Below, piece after piece: positions 1 to 10,136 of a stretch of DNA of 64,000 nt. The notes under the pieces are model-generated. The model saw only the letters and a list, made by a program, of their open reading frames with translations. It was not told the origin of the DNA and searched no databases. The position numbers and the translations under genes are program-made. The stretch's first letter is position 1, and each line of letters opens with the position of its first letter. This stretch comes from Georgenia satyanarayanai (GTDB lineage Bacteria; Actinomycetota; Actinomycetes; Actinomycetales; Actinomycetaceae), in the NCBI RefSeq assembly GCF_009193135.1, contig NZ_VUKC01000008.1, positions 1-64,000 of the forward strand, written 5' to 3'.

Positions 1-408
1 CCGCCCCCGGCGCACGACACGGCACCCCCGGCCCACCCGGGACCGGCCGAGGAGGTGCTCCCCACGGTCCGCCTGTCCGACGGCCGTGTCCTCGCCGCCG
101 GCCGCACCCTCCTCGGGCGCGCGCCGCAGCCCCGCGCGGACGAGGAGCCGGCCGCGCTGCTCCCCGTCCCCGACGAGCGCGTGTCCAAGACCCACCTCAC
201 GGTGACGGTCGAGGCGGACCGGGTCGTCGTCGTCGACCGCGGCTCGACGAACGGCACCGTCCTCCACCTGCCCGACGGCTCCAGCCGGCCCCTGACGGCG
301 GGCGAGCCGGTCGAGCTGGGCGAGGGCGACGTCGTCCTCCTCGGCGCGACGACGCTGACCGTCGGGGACGCCGACGTCGAGCACACCGTCCTGCGTGAGC
401 CCCGGTGA
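1..408 (+). CDS. FHA-domain protein, C-terminal part (cut by window start)
   Basis: The reading frame is open from the first base, so the start lies outside the window; a GTG at 55 is possible but sits in a proline/alanine-rich linker. The visible part is a forkhead-associated fold: an LLGR strand, an RVSKTHL segment and a DRGSTNGT segment, which are the usual phosphothreonine-binding positions of FHA domains. It resembles the C-terminal FHA domain of the protein ending at 3618, so the two are probably paralogues of one locus. FHA proteins commonly accompany type VII secretion and Ser/Thr kinase signalling. The partner and the N-terminal domain cannot be seen. Confidence 0.75.
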   Translation, partial: PPPAHDTAPPAHPGPAEEVLPTVRLSDGRVLAAGRTLLGRAPQPRADEEPAALLPVPDERVSKTHLTVTVEADRVVVVDRGSTNGTVLHLPDGSSRPLTAGEPVELGEGDVVLLGATTLTVGDADVEHTVLREPR

Positions 409-434
409 CGGGGAGTTGTCCCCATGGGGAGCGC

Positions 435-464
435 GCGACACCGCGGACCGGCCTGCGGTACAAC
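435..464 (+). promoter_or_regulatory. Possible promoter of the WXG100-like operon
   Basis: A TACAAC -10-like box (459-464) lies 18 nt after a GCGACA -35-like box (435-440). The predicted transcript begins about 25 nt before the AGGAGAGG ribosome site of the next gene. The -35 is poor, so this is a weak call. Confidence 0.3.
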
Positions 465-495
465 GAGACTGTGACACGCGAGAGGAGAGGCCACG

Positions 496-798
496 ATGAG
501 TGACATCGTCGTCGACGAGAGCTACCTGAACGGGACGATCACCGATCTCGACAACCTCAGTTCCGACCTGAGCGGGCTGTGCGAGACCGTGCGCGGGATG
601 GACGGGCTCGTCGTCGGTGCCGCGCCGGTCTTCGACGAGATCCACGAGTTCGGCGGCAAGTGGTCGCGGACCGCGGAGGACCTCTCCGAGGACGCGACGA
701 AGGCGGCGGACTACCTGCGCCTCGTCCTCGAGGTCTTCGCGGACGTCGACCTCCAGATCGCCCAGCAGTTCCTCGACCGGATGGAGGCGGACGGCTGA
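496..798 (+). CDS. WXG100-like type VII secretion protein (100 aa)
   Basis: An acidic, helical 100-residue protein with a central GGKWSR segment near residues 53-58, the length and hairpin layout of WXG100/ESAT-6-like proteins, although the exact W-x-G triplet is absent. Such proteins are exported by ESX/type VII systems as helical dimers and often pair with a larger WXG-type partner. A strong AGGAGAGG site precedes the ATG. The stop codon overlaps the next start by one base (TGATG), so the two are probably translationally coupled. Context (FHA proteins on both sides) supports a T7SS locus whose ATPase and membrane core lie outside the window. Confidence 0.6.
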   Translation: MSDIVVDESYLNGTITDLDNLSSDLSGLCETVRGMDGLVVGAAPVFDEIHEFGGKWSRTAEDLSEDATKAADYLRLVLEVFADVDLQIAQQFLDRMEADG

Positions 799-2051
799 TG
801 GGCAACTACGTCACGGTCCAGACGCGCGAGCACGCGAACATCGGCTACGACCCCTGCCCGGGGTCGCCCGAGGGAAGCACCGCCCTCGCGGAGCAGGTGC
901 GCGGCTTCGCCGACCGCATCGACGAGATGCAGACCTTCCTCCAGGGCGCGCGCAACGACCTCGAGCTCGCCGGCTGGGCGGGGGAGAACCGGCGTGCCTT
1001 CCAGGAGACGATGGTCGAGTTCCCCCCGCGCCTCACCCGGGTCTCCTCCGCCTTCGACACCCTCCAGCAGGCGATCCGCGACTGGGCGGGCGAGCTCACC
1101 GACTTCCAGACGCGCAGCCTCGAGCTCGACGCCGAGCTCGGCACCGCCCGGGAGGCCGAGGCGGCCGCCGAGACGGCTCGCCAGACCTTCCTCGACAACC
1201 GCACCGACGTCGGATGGACCGACGACGACGAGATCGACCAGTTCAACCGGCTCGACGGTGACCTCAGCACGGCGAGCGAGAACACCCGCGACGTCGAGCG
1301 CCGGATCGGTGACCTGGAGTCGGAGTACCGGGAGCGTGCCGTCCACTACGGCGGCCTCATCAGCACGGCCGCCGGGGACGCGTGGGGCGGGGGCTTCTGG
1401 GCCTCCGTCGGGGACGTCTTCGACGGGATCGGCGACTGGGTCGAGGACTCCTTCATCGGGGACTTCGCCCGCTGGTCGGCACCGTTCTGGGACGTCGTCA
1501 GCGAGTGGGGCGGCTGGATCTCGGCGGGGCTCACCGTGCTCGGCGCGGTGTCGCTGTTCGTCTTCCCGCCCGCCGCGCCGTTCCTCTTCGGCGGCGCGGC
1601 GATCGCCGGCGGTGCCGCGACCGTCGCCGACGGGATGCTCGCCGCGAGCGGCTTCGGCGGGTGGGGAGCGGTGGGGCTGGGCCTCGTCACCATCGGCATC
1701 GGCAAGGGCGTGGCCAAGGCCGGTGACAAGATCATCGAGGTCTACCAGCGCACCGGCCGCGCCGACGAGCTCATCAACGTGCGGGTCGGGAACGTCAGCG
1801 GCACCTACCGCCCGAGCCTCTTCACGGCCACCGAGATGCACTCCGACGAGCTGTGGTGGCACTTCGTCAGCATGAAGGGGCAGCAGGCCGAGTGGGCCAT
1901 CAACGGGTACTCGCTGTCCCAGAGCTTCGTCCAGGACGGGGAGGCGCAGCCGGTCGAGCAGGGCTACTCCGCCTTCGAGGGCGGCAACCCGTGGGACCTG
2001 CCGCCCAACATCGCCTACCTCGAGGACCGCGACGGGGAGCTCGTCAAGTGA
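798..2051 (+). CDS. WXG-type putative type VII secretion substrate (417 aa)
   Basis: The N-terminal 170 residues are helical, with an AGWAGENRRAF motif close to a W-x-G turn and a heptad-rich coiled-coil stretch up to about residue 185. Residues of roughly 240-310 are hydrophobic and glycine/alanine rich, typical of the membrane-interacting middle of T7SS substrates. The last 90 residues hold a tryptophan-rich domain I do not recognise. It could be a secreted effector or a structural partner of the WXG100-like protein; no nuclease or ADP-ribosyltransferase motif is visible. The ATG at 798 overlaps the upstream stop by one base and the end overlaps the next GTG by four. Confidence 0.6.
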   Translation: MGNYVTVQTREHANIGYDPCPGSPEGSTALAEQVRGFADRIDEMQTFLQGARNDLELAGWAGENRRAFQETMVEFPPRLTRVSSAFDTLQQAIRDWAGELTDFQTRSLELDAELGTAREAEAAAETARQTFLDNRTDVGWTDDDEIDQFNRLDGDLSTASENTRDVERRIGDLESEYRERAVHYGGLISTAAGDAWGGGFWASVGDVFDGIGDWVEDSFIGDFARWSAPFWDVVSEWGGWISAGLTVLGAVSLFVFPPAAPFLFGGAAIAGGAATVADGMLAASGFGGWGAVGLGLVTIGIGKGVAKAGDKIIEVYQRTGRADELINVRVGNVSGTYRPSLFTATEMHSDELWWHFVSMKGQQAEWAINGYSLSQSFVQDGEAQPVEQGYSAFEGGNPWDLPPNIAYLEDRDGELVK

Positions 2052-2458
2052 CACGGGCACGGGTGGGTGATCTGCCCACGACGTCGGTGGCCGAGTTCCG
2101 GACGGCGGCCTGGCCGGTGAAGAACCGGGCGATGACCGGGCGCGTGGTCCTCGACCTCTTCCTCACCTGGGCGGGGCTCGGCGCGTTCGGCATCCTCCTC
2201 GTCGTCGCGCTGGTCGGCGTGGCCACGGGCCAGGACGGAAGCCTGCCGATGGCCGCCCTCGCGGGGGTCCTCACGGTCCTCCTCGGCTGGCGGGTGCTGC
2301 GCAGGCTGCGCGGCGCCCGGCAGGTGAGGGAGGCGGTCGACGGCCTCAGCCGTGAGGTGGACGCGCGGGCCGCGCGCGGCGTCATCCCGGTGACGCCCGA
2401 CGGCTGGCAGGGGCAGCTCCCGCCCCCGCCGCACGAGCACGCCGGCACGTGGCTGTGA
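2048..2458 (+). CDS. Small two-TM membrane protein of the T7SS-like locus (136 aa)
   Basis: The GTG start lies inside a GTGA overlap with the preceding stop, which fixes the start and implies coupling. A short cytoplasmic N-terminus is followed by two hydrophobic segments (about residues 35-60 and 67-85), an arginine-rich stretch and a soluble tail ending in a proline-rich segment. No enzyme motif is seen. Being in the middle of the WXG/FHA operon it may be an accessory membrane component, but the function is unknown. Confidence 0.6.
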   Translation: MTRARVGDLPTTSVAEFRTAAWPVKNRAMTGRVVLDLFLTWAGLGAFGILLVVALVGVATGQDGSLPMAALAGVLTVLLGWRVLRRLRGARQVREAVDGLSREVDARAARGVIPVTPDGWQGQLPPPPHEHAGTWL

Positions 2459-3618
2459 GCGTGGCGAGCCCGTGGCAGGTGGACGTCGCAGTCCCCGACG
2501 GGCTGGGTGACCTCGGCCTGCACCGCGACGAGGACGAGGCGGCCTCCCGGTTCCGCCGCCAGCTCGCCGAGGCCCTCGGGGCGGAGCGGGCGGCCGAGGT
2601 GGGCCCGGCGGCGGAGCGGGAGTTCCGCCGCGCCCGGGCCGAGTACGTCGGCAAGCCGGTGCTGTGGAGCGGCTTCCTGCTCCTCGCCTCGCACGCGGCG
2701 TCCGGGCTCGACCTCACGCTCGACCCCACCGCCCTGCCCGACGACCCGGCCGAGGCCGACCGCGTCCGGGCCCTCGCCGACGTCGAGGACGCCCTGCTCC
2801 TCACGCTCAGCGTCGGCGTCTCCCCGGTCAGCCTCCCGCCGTCGGGGCCGCTCACCGCGGCCGGGCTCATCAGCCGCACCCTGCGGGCGCAGTTCGGTGA
2901 GGACGCGCACGTCCACCTCGTCTCCTACGGCAAGCGCCAGGCGGTGGCCTCCGTCCGGGTGGTCGAGCCGCCCGCGACGCGCCGGGCAGCCGGGGACGAC
3001 CACCCGCCGGCGGAGCAGACCGCCCCGCCCGCCACGGTCCTCGCCGAGGTGCGGGTCCCGTTCGTCGAGGACGGCGCGATGGTCACCGTCACCGCCGCGA
3101 CCGCGCAGGCCGGCGCCGTCGACCGGGCCGTGCTGCTCGCGGGCAGCATGGCCCGCAGCGTGCGGCTGCGGACCCCGGGCCGGCGCACCGAGGGGGCGCA
3201 GGCTCTCGGCGACGGCCCCGACGACGCCGCCGCGACGCCCGGGCACCACGCCGAGCCGGCCGCGCACCGGGACGGCGGCCCGGCGACCGGCGCGGTGACG
3301 CCCTCCCTGCGGGTCCTCCTGCCCGACGGCACGCCCGTGCCGGCGGGCCTGGTCCTCCTCGGGCGGGGACCGAGCCGCACCGACGCGCGTCCGGCCGACC
3401 ACACGGTCACGCTGCCCGACGCCTCGGTGTCCCGGACGCACCTCGCCCTGCGCGTGGGCGACGGCACGGTCACCGCGACCGATCTCCACTCCACCAACGG
3501 CACCGTGGTGCGGCGGGAGGGCCGGGTGCACGCCCTGCCCGCGGGCGAGGAGGTCACCCTCGTCGCCGGCGACGAGCTCAACCTCGGGCGGGCCGTCCTG
3601 CGCGTCGTCCACGGGTGA
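2455..3618 (+). CDS. FHA-domain protein of the T7SS-like locus (about 387 aa)
   Basis: The start is ambiguous between in-frame GTG codons at 2449, 2455 and 2461; 2455 is preferred because it makes the same GTGA overlap seen one gene upstream. The first 200 residues form an alpha/beta domain I do not recognise. A disordered, charged linker follows, and the last 105 residues are an FHA domain with LLGRGPS, SVSRTHL and HSTNGT segments. FHA domains bind phosphothreonine peptides, so the protein may link kinase signalling to secretion. It is a clear paralogue of the partial protein at the window start. Confidence 0.65.
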   Translation: MSVASPWQVDVAVPDGLGDLGLHRDEDEAASRFRRQLAEALGAERAAEVGPAAEREFRRARAEYVGKPVLWSGFLLLASHAASGLDLTLDPTALPDDPAEADRVRALADVEDALLLTLSVGVSPVSLPPSGPLTAAGLISRTLRAQFGEDAHVHLVSYGKRQAVASVRVVEPPATRRAAGDDHPPAEQTAPPATVLAEVRVPFVEDGAMVTVTAATAQAGAVDRAVLLAGSMARSVRLRTPGRRTEGAQALGDGPDDAAATPGHHAEPAAHRDGGPATGAVTPSLRVLLPDGTPVPAGLVLLGRGPSRTDARPADHTVTLPDASVSRTHLALRVGDGTVTATDLHSTNGTVVRREGRVHALPAGEEVTLVAGDELNLGRAVLRVVHG

Positions 3619-3667
3619 CGGAGGCCGCTGTCGTCGGACGCTGCGCGGGCCGGTCGGCGCGGTGCGC

Positions 3668-3673
3668 TACAGT
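3668..3673 (+). promoter_or_regulatory. -10 box of the leuA leader transcript
   Basis: TACAGT matches the TANNNT -10 consensus and ends 7 nt before the GTG of the leader peptide at 3681, so the transcript probably begins on that codon (leaderless translation). No good -35 is visible. Confidence 0.5.
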
Positions 3674-3680
3674 CGGTGGC

Positions 3681-3734
3681 GTGCACCACCTCCGGAGTCT
3701 TCTCCTCCTTCGCTGCCGCGGCGAGGCCCTCTAG
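3681..3734 (+). CDS. Leucine-rich leader peptide of leuA (17 aa)
   Basis: GTG-initiated open frame of 17 codons ending in TAG. Six of the 17 residues are leucine, four of them consecutive (codons CTT CTC CTC CTT). It lies 66 nt upstream of leuA and overlaps one arm of a stable hairpin at 3716-3754. This is the classic layout of a transcription or translation attenuator that senses charged tRNA-Leu; leucine attenuators before leuA are known in Actinobacteria. No ribosome site precedes it, consistent with a leaderless message from the TACAGT box. Confidence 0.75.
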   Translation: MHHLRSLLLLRCRGEAL

Positions 3735-3754
3735 CAGCCGGCCCCTCGTCGCGG
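3716..3754 (+). promoter_or_regulatory. Attenuator hairpin before leuA
   Basis: The arms CCGCGGCGAGG (3716-3726) and CCTCGTCGCGG (3744-3754) pair over 11 bp with one G-U. The left arm lies in the last codons of the leader peptide, so a ribosome stalled on the four leucine codons would change whether the hairpin forms. There is no strong U-tract, so the mechanism could be translational. Confidence 0.55.
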
Positions 3755-3797
3755 TGTCTCTCGTGCCCGGCGCACCAGACAACAGCGAAGTGGATGA

Positions 3798-5558
<1,761 letters not shown>

Positions 5559-5683
5559 CCGGAGCCGGGCACGCGCCTGCCCCCGCTCGCGCTGGCACGG
5601 TCCTCCGGTCGCGAGGACCTCGGGCTCATGTCCACGACGGCGGGTCTGCTCACCTGCCTGCCCTGCTCGCGGGGCGGGCGAGA

Positions 5684-6163
5684 TCAGCCGGCGTCCAGCT
5701 CCGGCGTGGCCACCGGCCAGACGATGCGCGTGCGCCACGTCGCCGGGTCGGGGTCGGACTGCGGCCCCGCCTCGTAGAGCTCCCAGCTCTCGTCGCGGAC
5801 GTGGACGTCGTGCTCCCCGGTCCAGCGCTCGAGCTCCGCGTAGGTGTCGCTGAGGGCGTCGTAGCCGCCCCGGTGGATCGCCTCGACTGCCCGGGCGGAC
5901 GGCAGCGAGCCGGCGACGAGGTCGCCGCCCCCGCTCCAGGGCTCGGTGAGCGGGAACCCGGCCTCGACGTCGACGACGTCGGTCGGGGCGCCCCGGTAGC
6001 GCGCGAACGGTGCGCCGCCGAGGTGCGCCCCGGCGCGCTCGACCGCCGCGGCCACCGCGTCGAACACCTCGTCGAAGAAGGCGGGCAGCTCCGCCACGGG
6101 CACCCGACGGCGGATGCCGACCGTCGGGCGTTCCTCGACGTCGATGAGTGCGATGTCGGTCAT
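5684..6163 (-). CDS. GyrI-like / AraC-type effector-binding domain protein (159 aa)
   Basis: A stand-alone alpha/beta protein that begins with an EERPTVGIRRRVP strand and has a PLTEPW segment and a C-terminal WELYEAGP motif, the pattern of GyrI-like small-molecule-binding domains. Members bind hydrophobic ligands or act as hydrolases; no DNA-binding domain is present here. The ATG overlaps the stop of the upstream flavodoxin gene by four bases (ATGA), so the two form a coupled pair. The ligand cannot be predicted. Confidence 0.7.
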   Translation of the reverse strand: MTDIALIDVEERPTVGIRRRVPVAELPAFFDEVFDAVAAAVERAGAHLGGAPFARYRGAPTDVVDVEAGFPLTEPWSGGGDLVAGSLPSARAVEAIHRGGYDALSDTYAELERWTGEHDVHVRDESWELYEAGPQSDPDPATWRTRIVWPVATPELDAG

Positions 6164-6690
6164 GGTTCCTCCTCGAGTGACGCCTCCGGCATGGAGGCAC
6201 GGGTGACGAGCGAGCCGAGGCTCCGGCCCCAGGCCCGGGCGCGGTCGAGCTCGCCCGGCAGCAGGGGGCCCTCGGCGTCGCGGACGTAGAAGCTCTCCGG
6301 CTCGGCGACGAGCTCGGCGCCGAGCCGCCGGAGTACGCGGGCCGCGTTCCGGCCGGCGTGGCCGGGCAGGTCGGGGTGGCGCACGTGGGTGTCGAAGGTG
6401 GTGGCCCGCACGGCCAGCGGACCGGAGGCGGCGAGCCACTCCCGGATCCCGGAGGTGACGACTCGCCCGCCGCGGGCGGCGGCGTCCCGCCGGGTGCTCG
6501 GGCGGCTCATGCCCAGGGCGTGGGTCGGGCCACCGACGACGAGGAGGTCGGCGACCACCTCGTGGGGGAGCGGTGCGGACGCGACGTCGAGGAGCTCGAC
6601 GGCGAGGAACGAGCCGATCCCCTCGGCCACCGCCCGTGCGACAGCAGCGGTGTTCCCCAGCTCCGACTCGTAGACGACGACCGCGCTCAC
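6160..6690 (-). CDS. Flavodoxin-domain protein (176 aa)
   Basis: The N-terminal VVVYESELGNTAAVA segment (residues 4-18) is a flavodoxin FMN phosphate loop with Ser/Thr partly replaced by Glu, and the VGGPTHALGMSRP segment is the second FMN loop. It most likely carries FMN in an electron-transfer or quinone/menaquinone-linked role. GTG is the start; the stop is embedded in the ATG of the GyrI-like gene. The two genes face away from recO. Confidence 0.8.
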   Translation of the reverse strand: MSAVVVYESELGNTAAVARAVAEGIGSFLAVELLDVASAPLPHEVVADLLVVGGPTHALGMSRPSTRRDAAARGGRVVTSGIREWLAASGPLAVRATTFDTHVRHPDLPGHAGRNAARVLRRLGAELVAEPESFYVRDAEGPLLPGELDRARAWGRSLGSLVTRASMPEASLEEEP

Positions 6691-6808
6691 CCAGACCCCT
6701 CCAGCCGTGCTGGCGCCCGCACCCCGAGCGTAACGCCGGGCGGGCGCACCGAGAAGGGCCCGAGGCCCTGCCCGGCGAGCCGGGTCGCTGCCGGACCGCG
6801 CCGCGGGG

Positions 6809-6814
6809 GAGAAT
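6809..6814 (+). promoter_or_regulatory. -10 box of recO
   Basis: GAGAAT, a weaker -10, ends 6 nt before the recO GTG at 6821, implying a leaderless transcript and supporting that start. Confidence 0.4.
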
Positions 6815-6820
6815 GGGCCG

Positions 6821-7552
6821 GTGAAGCTCTACCGGGACGAGGCCGTGGTGCTGCGCACCCACAAGCTCGGTGAGGCAGACCGGATCATCACCCTGCTCAC
6901 CCGCGCCCACGGCCGGGTCCGGGCGGTGGCCAAGGGCGTGCGCCGCACGAGCTCGAAGTTCGGGGCGCGGCTGGAGCCCTTCTCGCTCGTCGACGTCCAG
7001 CTCCACATCGGGCGCAGCCTCGACATCATCACCCAGGTCGAGTCGCAGGCCCCCTACGGGCGGGCCCTCGGCGCGGACTACTCCCTGTACACGACGGCGA
7101 CGGCGATGGTCGAGACCGCCGAGCGGCTCACCGAGGAGGAGGCCGAGCCGGCACCGCAGCAGTACCTTCTGCTCGTCGGCGGGCTCCACGCCCTGGCCAC
7201 CCGCCGCCACCCGGCGAGCCTCGTCCTGGACTCCTACCTGCTGCGCTCCCTCGCCGTCGCCGGGTGGGCGCCGAGCTTCGACGACTGCGCCCAGTGCGGG
7301 CGGCCGGGCCCCCACCACGCCTTCCACGTCGCCCAGGGCGGTGCGGTGTGCGACCGCTGCCGCCCGCCGGGTTCCTCGGCGCCCGCACCGCAGACCCTCG
7401 AGCTCCTGGGCGCGCTGCTGTCGGGCGACTGGCCCGCCGCTGAGTCCGCCGCCCAGCGGGAGCGGGACGAGGCCTCCGGCCTGGTCGCCGCCCACCTCCA
7501 GTACCACCTCGAGCGCCAGCTGCGCTCCCTGCGTCACGTGGAGCGCGTGTGA
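6821..7552 (+). CDS. recO: DNA repair protein RecO
   Basis: Cytosolic recombination mediator of the RecFOR pathway; it binds single-stranded DNA and helps load RecA onto SSB-coated DNA. At 243 aa it has the usual N-terminal OB fold ([17 protein letters not shown], residues 4-20) and a helical C-terminus with a zinc site formed by C156, C159, C177 and C180. The stop overlaps the uppS GTG by four bases, so recO and uppS form a coupled operon, a common actinobacterial arrangement. Confidence 0.95.
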   Translation: MKLYRDEAVVLRTHKLGEADRIITLLTRAHGRVRAVAKGVRRTSSKFGARLEPFSLVDVQLHIGRSLDIITQVESQAPYGRALGADYSLYTTATAMVETAERLTEEEAEPAPQQYLLLVGGLHALATRRHPASLVLDSYLLRSLAVAGWAPSFDDCAQCGRPGPHHAFHVAQGGAVCDRCRPPGSSAPAPQTLELLGALLSGDWPAAESAAQRERDEASGLVAAHLQYHLERQLRSLRHVERV

Positions 7553-8331
7553 ACCCTGTCCCGCCCCCGCCGCACCCCTCCGGGGCCCGCCCGCCGGCGA
7601 TCGACGCCCGCTTCGTGCCCAGGCACGTCGCCGTCGTCATGGACGGCAACGGCCGGTGGGCCAACGCGCGCGGGCTGCCGCGCGTCGAGGGGCACAAGGC
7701 GGGGGAGGCGAGCCTCCTGGACCTCGTGGCCGGCGCCATCGAGATCGGCGTCACGCACGTCTCCGCCTACGCCTTCTCCACCGAGAACTGGAAGCGCTCC
7801 CCGGAGGAGGTCCGTTTCCTCATGGGGTTCAACCGCGACGTCCTGCGCCGCCGGCGCGACCAGATGCACGAGTGGGGGGTGCGGGTCCGCTGGGCGGGGC
7901 GCCGCCCGCGGCTGTGGCGCTCGGTGGTCTCCGAGCTCGAGGAGGCCGAGCGGCTCACCGCCGGCAACACCCTGTGCACGCTGACGATGTGCGTCAACTA
8001 CGGCGGGCGCGCCGAGATCGCCGACGCCGCCAAGCAGATCGCGCGGGAGGTCGCCGCCGGCCGGCTGGACCCGGAGAAGGTCACCGAGCGGACGGTCGCG
8101 CGGTACCTCGACGAGCCGGAGCTGCCGGACGTCGACCTCTTCCTGCGCACCTCCGGGGAGCAGCGGACGTCGAACTTCATGCTGTGGCAGTCGGCCTACG
8201 CCGAGATGGTCTTCCTCGAGGAGCACTGGCCCGACGTCGACCGGCGCAGCCTGTGGCGCGCCGTCGAGATCTACGCCTCCCGCGACCGCCGCTACGGCGG
8301 CGCCGTGGACGCGGCCACGCCGCCGTCCTAG
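7549..8331 (+). CDS. uppS: Isoprenyl (undecaprenyl/decaprenyl) diphosphate synthase
   Basis: Cis-prenyltransferase that elongates allylic diphosphates with isopentenyl diphosphate to make the lipid carrier for cell-wall glycans. The 260-aa protein has the [10 protein letters not shown] signature (residues 29-38) with catalytic D32, the STENWKR motif and the C-terminal [15 protein letters not shown] motif. The proline-rich first 22 residues are an extension. GTG start in a GTGA overlap with recO. Its last four bases overlap the end of a convergent gene. Exact product length (C50 or C55) cannot be read from sequence. Confidence 0.95.
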   Translation: MNPVPPPPHPSGARPPAIDARFVPRHVAVVMDGNGRWANARGLPRVEGHKAGEASLLDLVAGAIEIGVTHVSAYAFSTENWKRSPEEVRFLMGFNRDVLRRRRDQMHEWGVRVRWAGRRPRLWRSVVSELEEAERLTAGNTLCTLTMCVNYGGRAEIADAAKQIAREVAAGRLDPEKVTERTVARYLDEPELPDVDLFLRTSGEQRTSNFMLWQSAYAEMVFLEEHWPDVDRRSLWRAVEIYASRDRRYGGAVDAATPPS

Positions 8332-8834
8332 CGGAGGTTGCCCGCCCGGCGCGCGCGCAGGCGCAGGGCGACGATGGTGACGCCCGCGCCCCCGAGGACG
8401 ACGAGGACCACCACCCCCGCCGGGGAGCCCGCTGCCGCGGCCAGCGCCGCGGTCCACACCGCGAAGCCGATCGTCGAGTAGATCGCGGCCCACGCGAGGG
8501 CACCGGGCACCTGGGCGAGCGTGAAGCGCAGCCAGTGGATGCGCAGGACGCCGGCGCCGGCCATGACCATGCTCTGGAAGCCGACGGTGAGGTAGGCGAG
8601 CGGCACGACGACCAGCCCCCACCGGCGGATCGCGTCGACACCTCGCTGGGCGCCCTCGCCGTTGAGCACGCGGTGCGCCCGCAGCCGCCAGCCCCCGGTC
8701 GGGTGGGTGTGGCGCAGCGCCTGGACGGTGGCGAGGCGCCCGAGCCAGTAGATGCCCTGGCCGCGGAGCATCGCCCCGAGGAAGAGGAAGGCGAAGACCA
8801 GCCAGAACGGCCAACCGGTGAGGAGCTCAGGCAC
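8328..8834 (-). CDS. Membrane protein, DedA-like (168 aa)
   Basis: Four hydrophobic segments are visible (about residues 5-25, 60-85, 95-120 and 125-150). The [14 protein letters not shown] segment and a later glycine/arginine-rich loop recall the DedA/VTT superfamily, but the match is partial. The GTG start overlaps the end of the zur gene by eight bases, so it is probably the last gene of the znuACB-zur operon. A role in metal homeostasis is only guilt by association. Confidence 0.55.
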   Translation of the reverse strand: MPELLTGWPFWLVFAFLFLGAMLRGQGIYWLGRLATVQALRHTHPTGGWRLRAHRVLNGEGAQRGVDAIRRWGLVVVPLAYLTVGFQSMVMAGAGVLRIHWLRFTLAQVPGALAWAAIYSTIGFAVWTAALAAAAGSPAGVVVLVVLGGAGVTIVALRLRARRAGNLR

Positions 8835-9234
8835 GGCCGACCGCGCGCTGCCGCGAGCAGTCCGCGCACTGGCCGAAGAGGTCGATGGTGTGCTCGATGT
8901 CGGTGAACCCGTGGTGCGCGGCCATCTCCTCGGCCCACGCCTCCACCGCCTCCCCGCTGATCTCCACCGTGGTGCCGCACGTGCGGCACACGAGGTGGTG
9001 GTGGTGCTTGACGCTCTCGCAACGCCGGTAGAGGGCCTCGCCGTCGTCGGTCCGCAGGACGTCGACCTCGCCTGTCTCCGCCATGGTCTGCAGGGTGCGG
9101 TACACGGTGGCGAGCCCCACGGCGTCACCGGCGTCGCGGAGCGACTCGTGCAGCTGCTGGGCGCTGCGGAAGTCGTCGGTGCGCTCGAGGAGGTCACTGA
9201 CCGCGGCGCGCTGCCGCGTCATCCGGGGTCTCAT
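8827..9234 (-). CDS. zur: Fur-family zinc repressor
   Basis: A 135-aa winged-helix regulator with the Fur signature: recognition helix GLATVYRTLQTM (residues 40-51), an HHHHLVC segment, and two CxxC pairs (C83/C86, C123/C126) forming the structural zinc site. The regulatory site probably uses C72 and histidines near 77-80. Two Zur-type boxes upstream of znuA and cotranscription with znuABC make Zur the most likely member, acting as a zinc-bound repressor of its own operon. The ATG overlaps the znuB stop by four bases. Another Fur-type specificity cannot be excluded. Confidence 0.88.
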   Translation of the reverse strand: MRPRMTRQRAAVSDLLERTDDFRSAQQLHESLRDAGDAVGLATVYRTLQTMAETGEVDVLRTDDGEALYRRCESVKHHHHLVCRTCGTTVEISGEAVEAWAEEMAAHHGFTDIEHTIDLFGQCADCSRQRAVGRA

Positions 9235-10136
9235 ATGGCCTCACGAAGCTCGACGTCGTCCTGGAGGTCCGGGTGCGGGTCGGTCGACGGGCGGCGCCGC
9301 CCGAGCAGCGGACGTACCAGTGATACTACGCCGAAGATCCCGATGGCCAGCACGACGATCATCGCCCCGGGGGAGAGCGGGTAGGCGTAGGTGATGGTCA
9401 GCCCGGCGATGCTCACCGTGACCCCGATGGCCATCGCCAGCGTCATCGTGGCAGCGAAGGACCGCATGACGAGCTGGGAGGTCGCCACGGGCACGATCAT
9501 CAGGGCCGAGACGAGGAGCACGCCGACGACCCGCATGGCGACAGAGACGGTGAGCGCCGCCAGCACCGCGACGACGACGTTGAGCAGCCGGACCGGCAGG
9601 CCGCTCGCGCGGGCGAACTCCTCGTCGTGGGACAGCATGAACAGGGCGGGCCGCAGGCCGACCCCGACGACGAGGATGACGGCGGCGAGCGCGATGGTCA
9701 CCCACAGGTCGGAGAGGGACACGGTGGCGATGGAGCCGAAGAGGTAGCCGTTGAGGTTCGCCGTCGTCCCGCCGGCGAGCCCGATGAGCAGCACGCCGCC
9801 GGCGATGCCGCCGTAGAAGAGGAGCGCGAGCGCGAGGTCCGCGCTCGTCCTGCCCCGCTCGCGCACGACCTCGATCGCGACGGCGCCGAGGACGGACGCG
9901 ACGACGGCGCCGGGGATCGCGAGGGTGTCGTGGGGGGTGAGGCTCAGGGCGCCGCCGACGAGCCAGCCCACCGCCACGCCGATGAGCGCCATGTGCCCGA
10001 TGCCGTCGCCCAGGAGCGCAAGGCGACGCTGGACGAGGTAGGTGCCCATGACCGGTGCGATGAGTCCGACGAGCACGGCGGCGATGAGGGCGCGCTGCAT
10101 GAGCGGGCTGGCGAGCATGTCGAGGAGGAGGGTCAT
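9231..10136 (-). CDS. znuB: Zinc ABC transporter permease ZnuB
   Basis: Integral membrane subunit of a metal-specific ABC importer (301 aa, about eight hydrophobic helices). The HMALIGVAVGWLVGG segment and a charged helix around ARASGLPVRLLN are typical of the ABC-3 family that carries zinc or manganese. The start lies in an ATGA overlap with znuC, and its stop overlaps the zur start the same way, so translation of the whole operon is coupled. Confidence 0.92.
   Translation of the reverse strand: MTLLLDMLASPLMQRALIAAVLVGLIAPVMGTYLVQRRLALLGDGIGHMALIGVAVGWLVGGALSLTPHDTLAIPGAVVASVLGAVAIEVVRERGRTSADLALALLFYGGIAGGVLLIGLAGGTTANLNGYLFGSIATVSLSDLWVTIALAAVILVVGVGLRPALFMLSHDEEFARASGLPVRLLNVVVAVLAALTVSVAMRVVGVLLVSALMIVPVATSQLVMRSFAATMTLAMAIGVTVSIAGLTITYAYPLSPGAMIVVLAIGIFGVVSLVRPLLGRRRPSTDPHPDLQDDVELREAI

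Noticed and set aside
6164-7537. Long minus-strand frame running through recO into the GyrI-like gene
   Set aside because: Antisense of recO and the flavodoxin gene; only the GyrI-like end has protein character and a coupled start.
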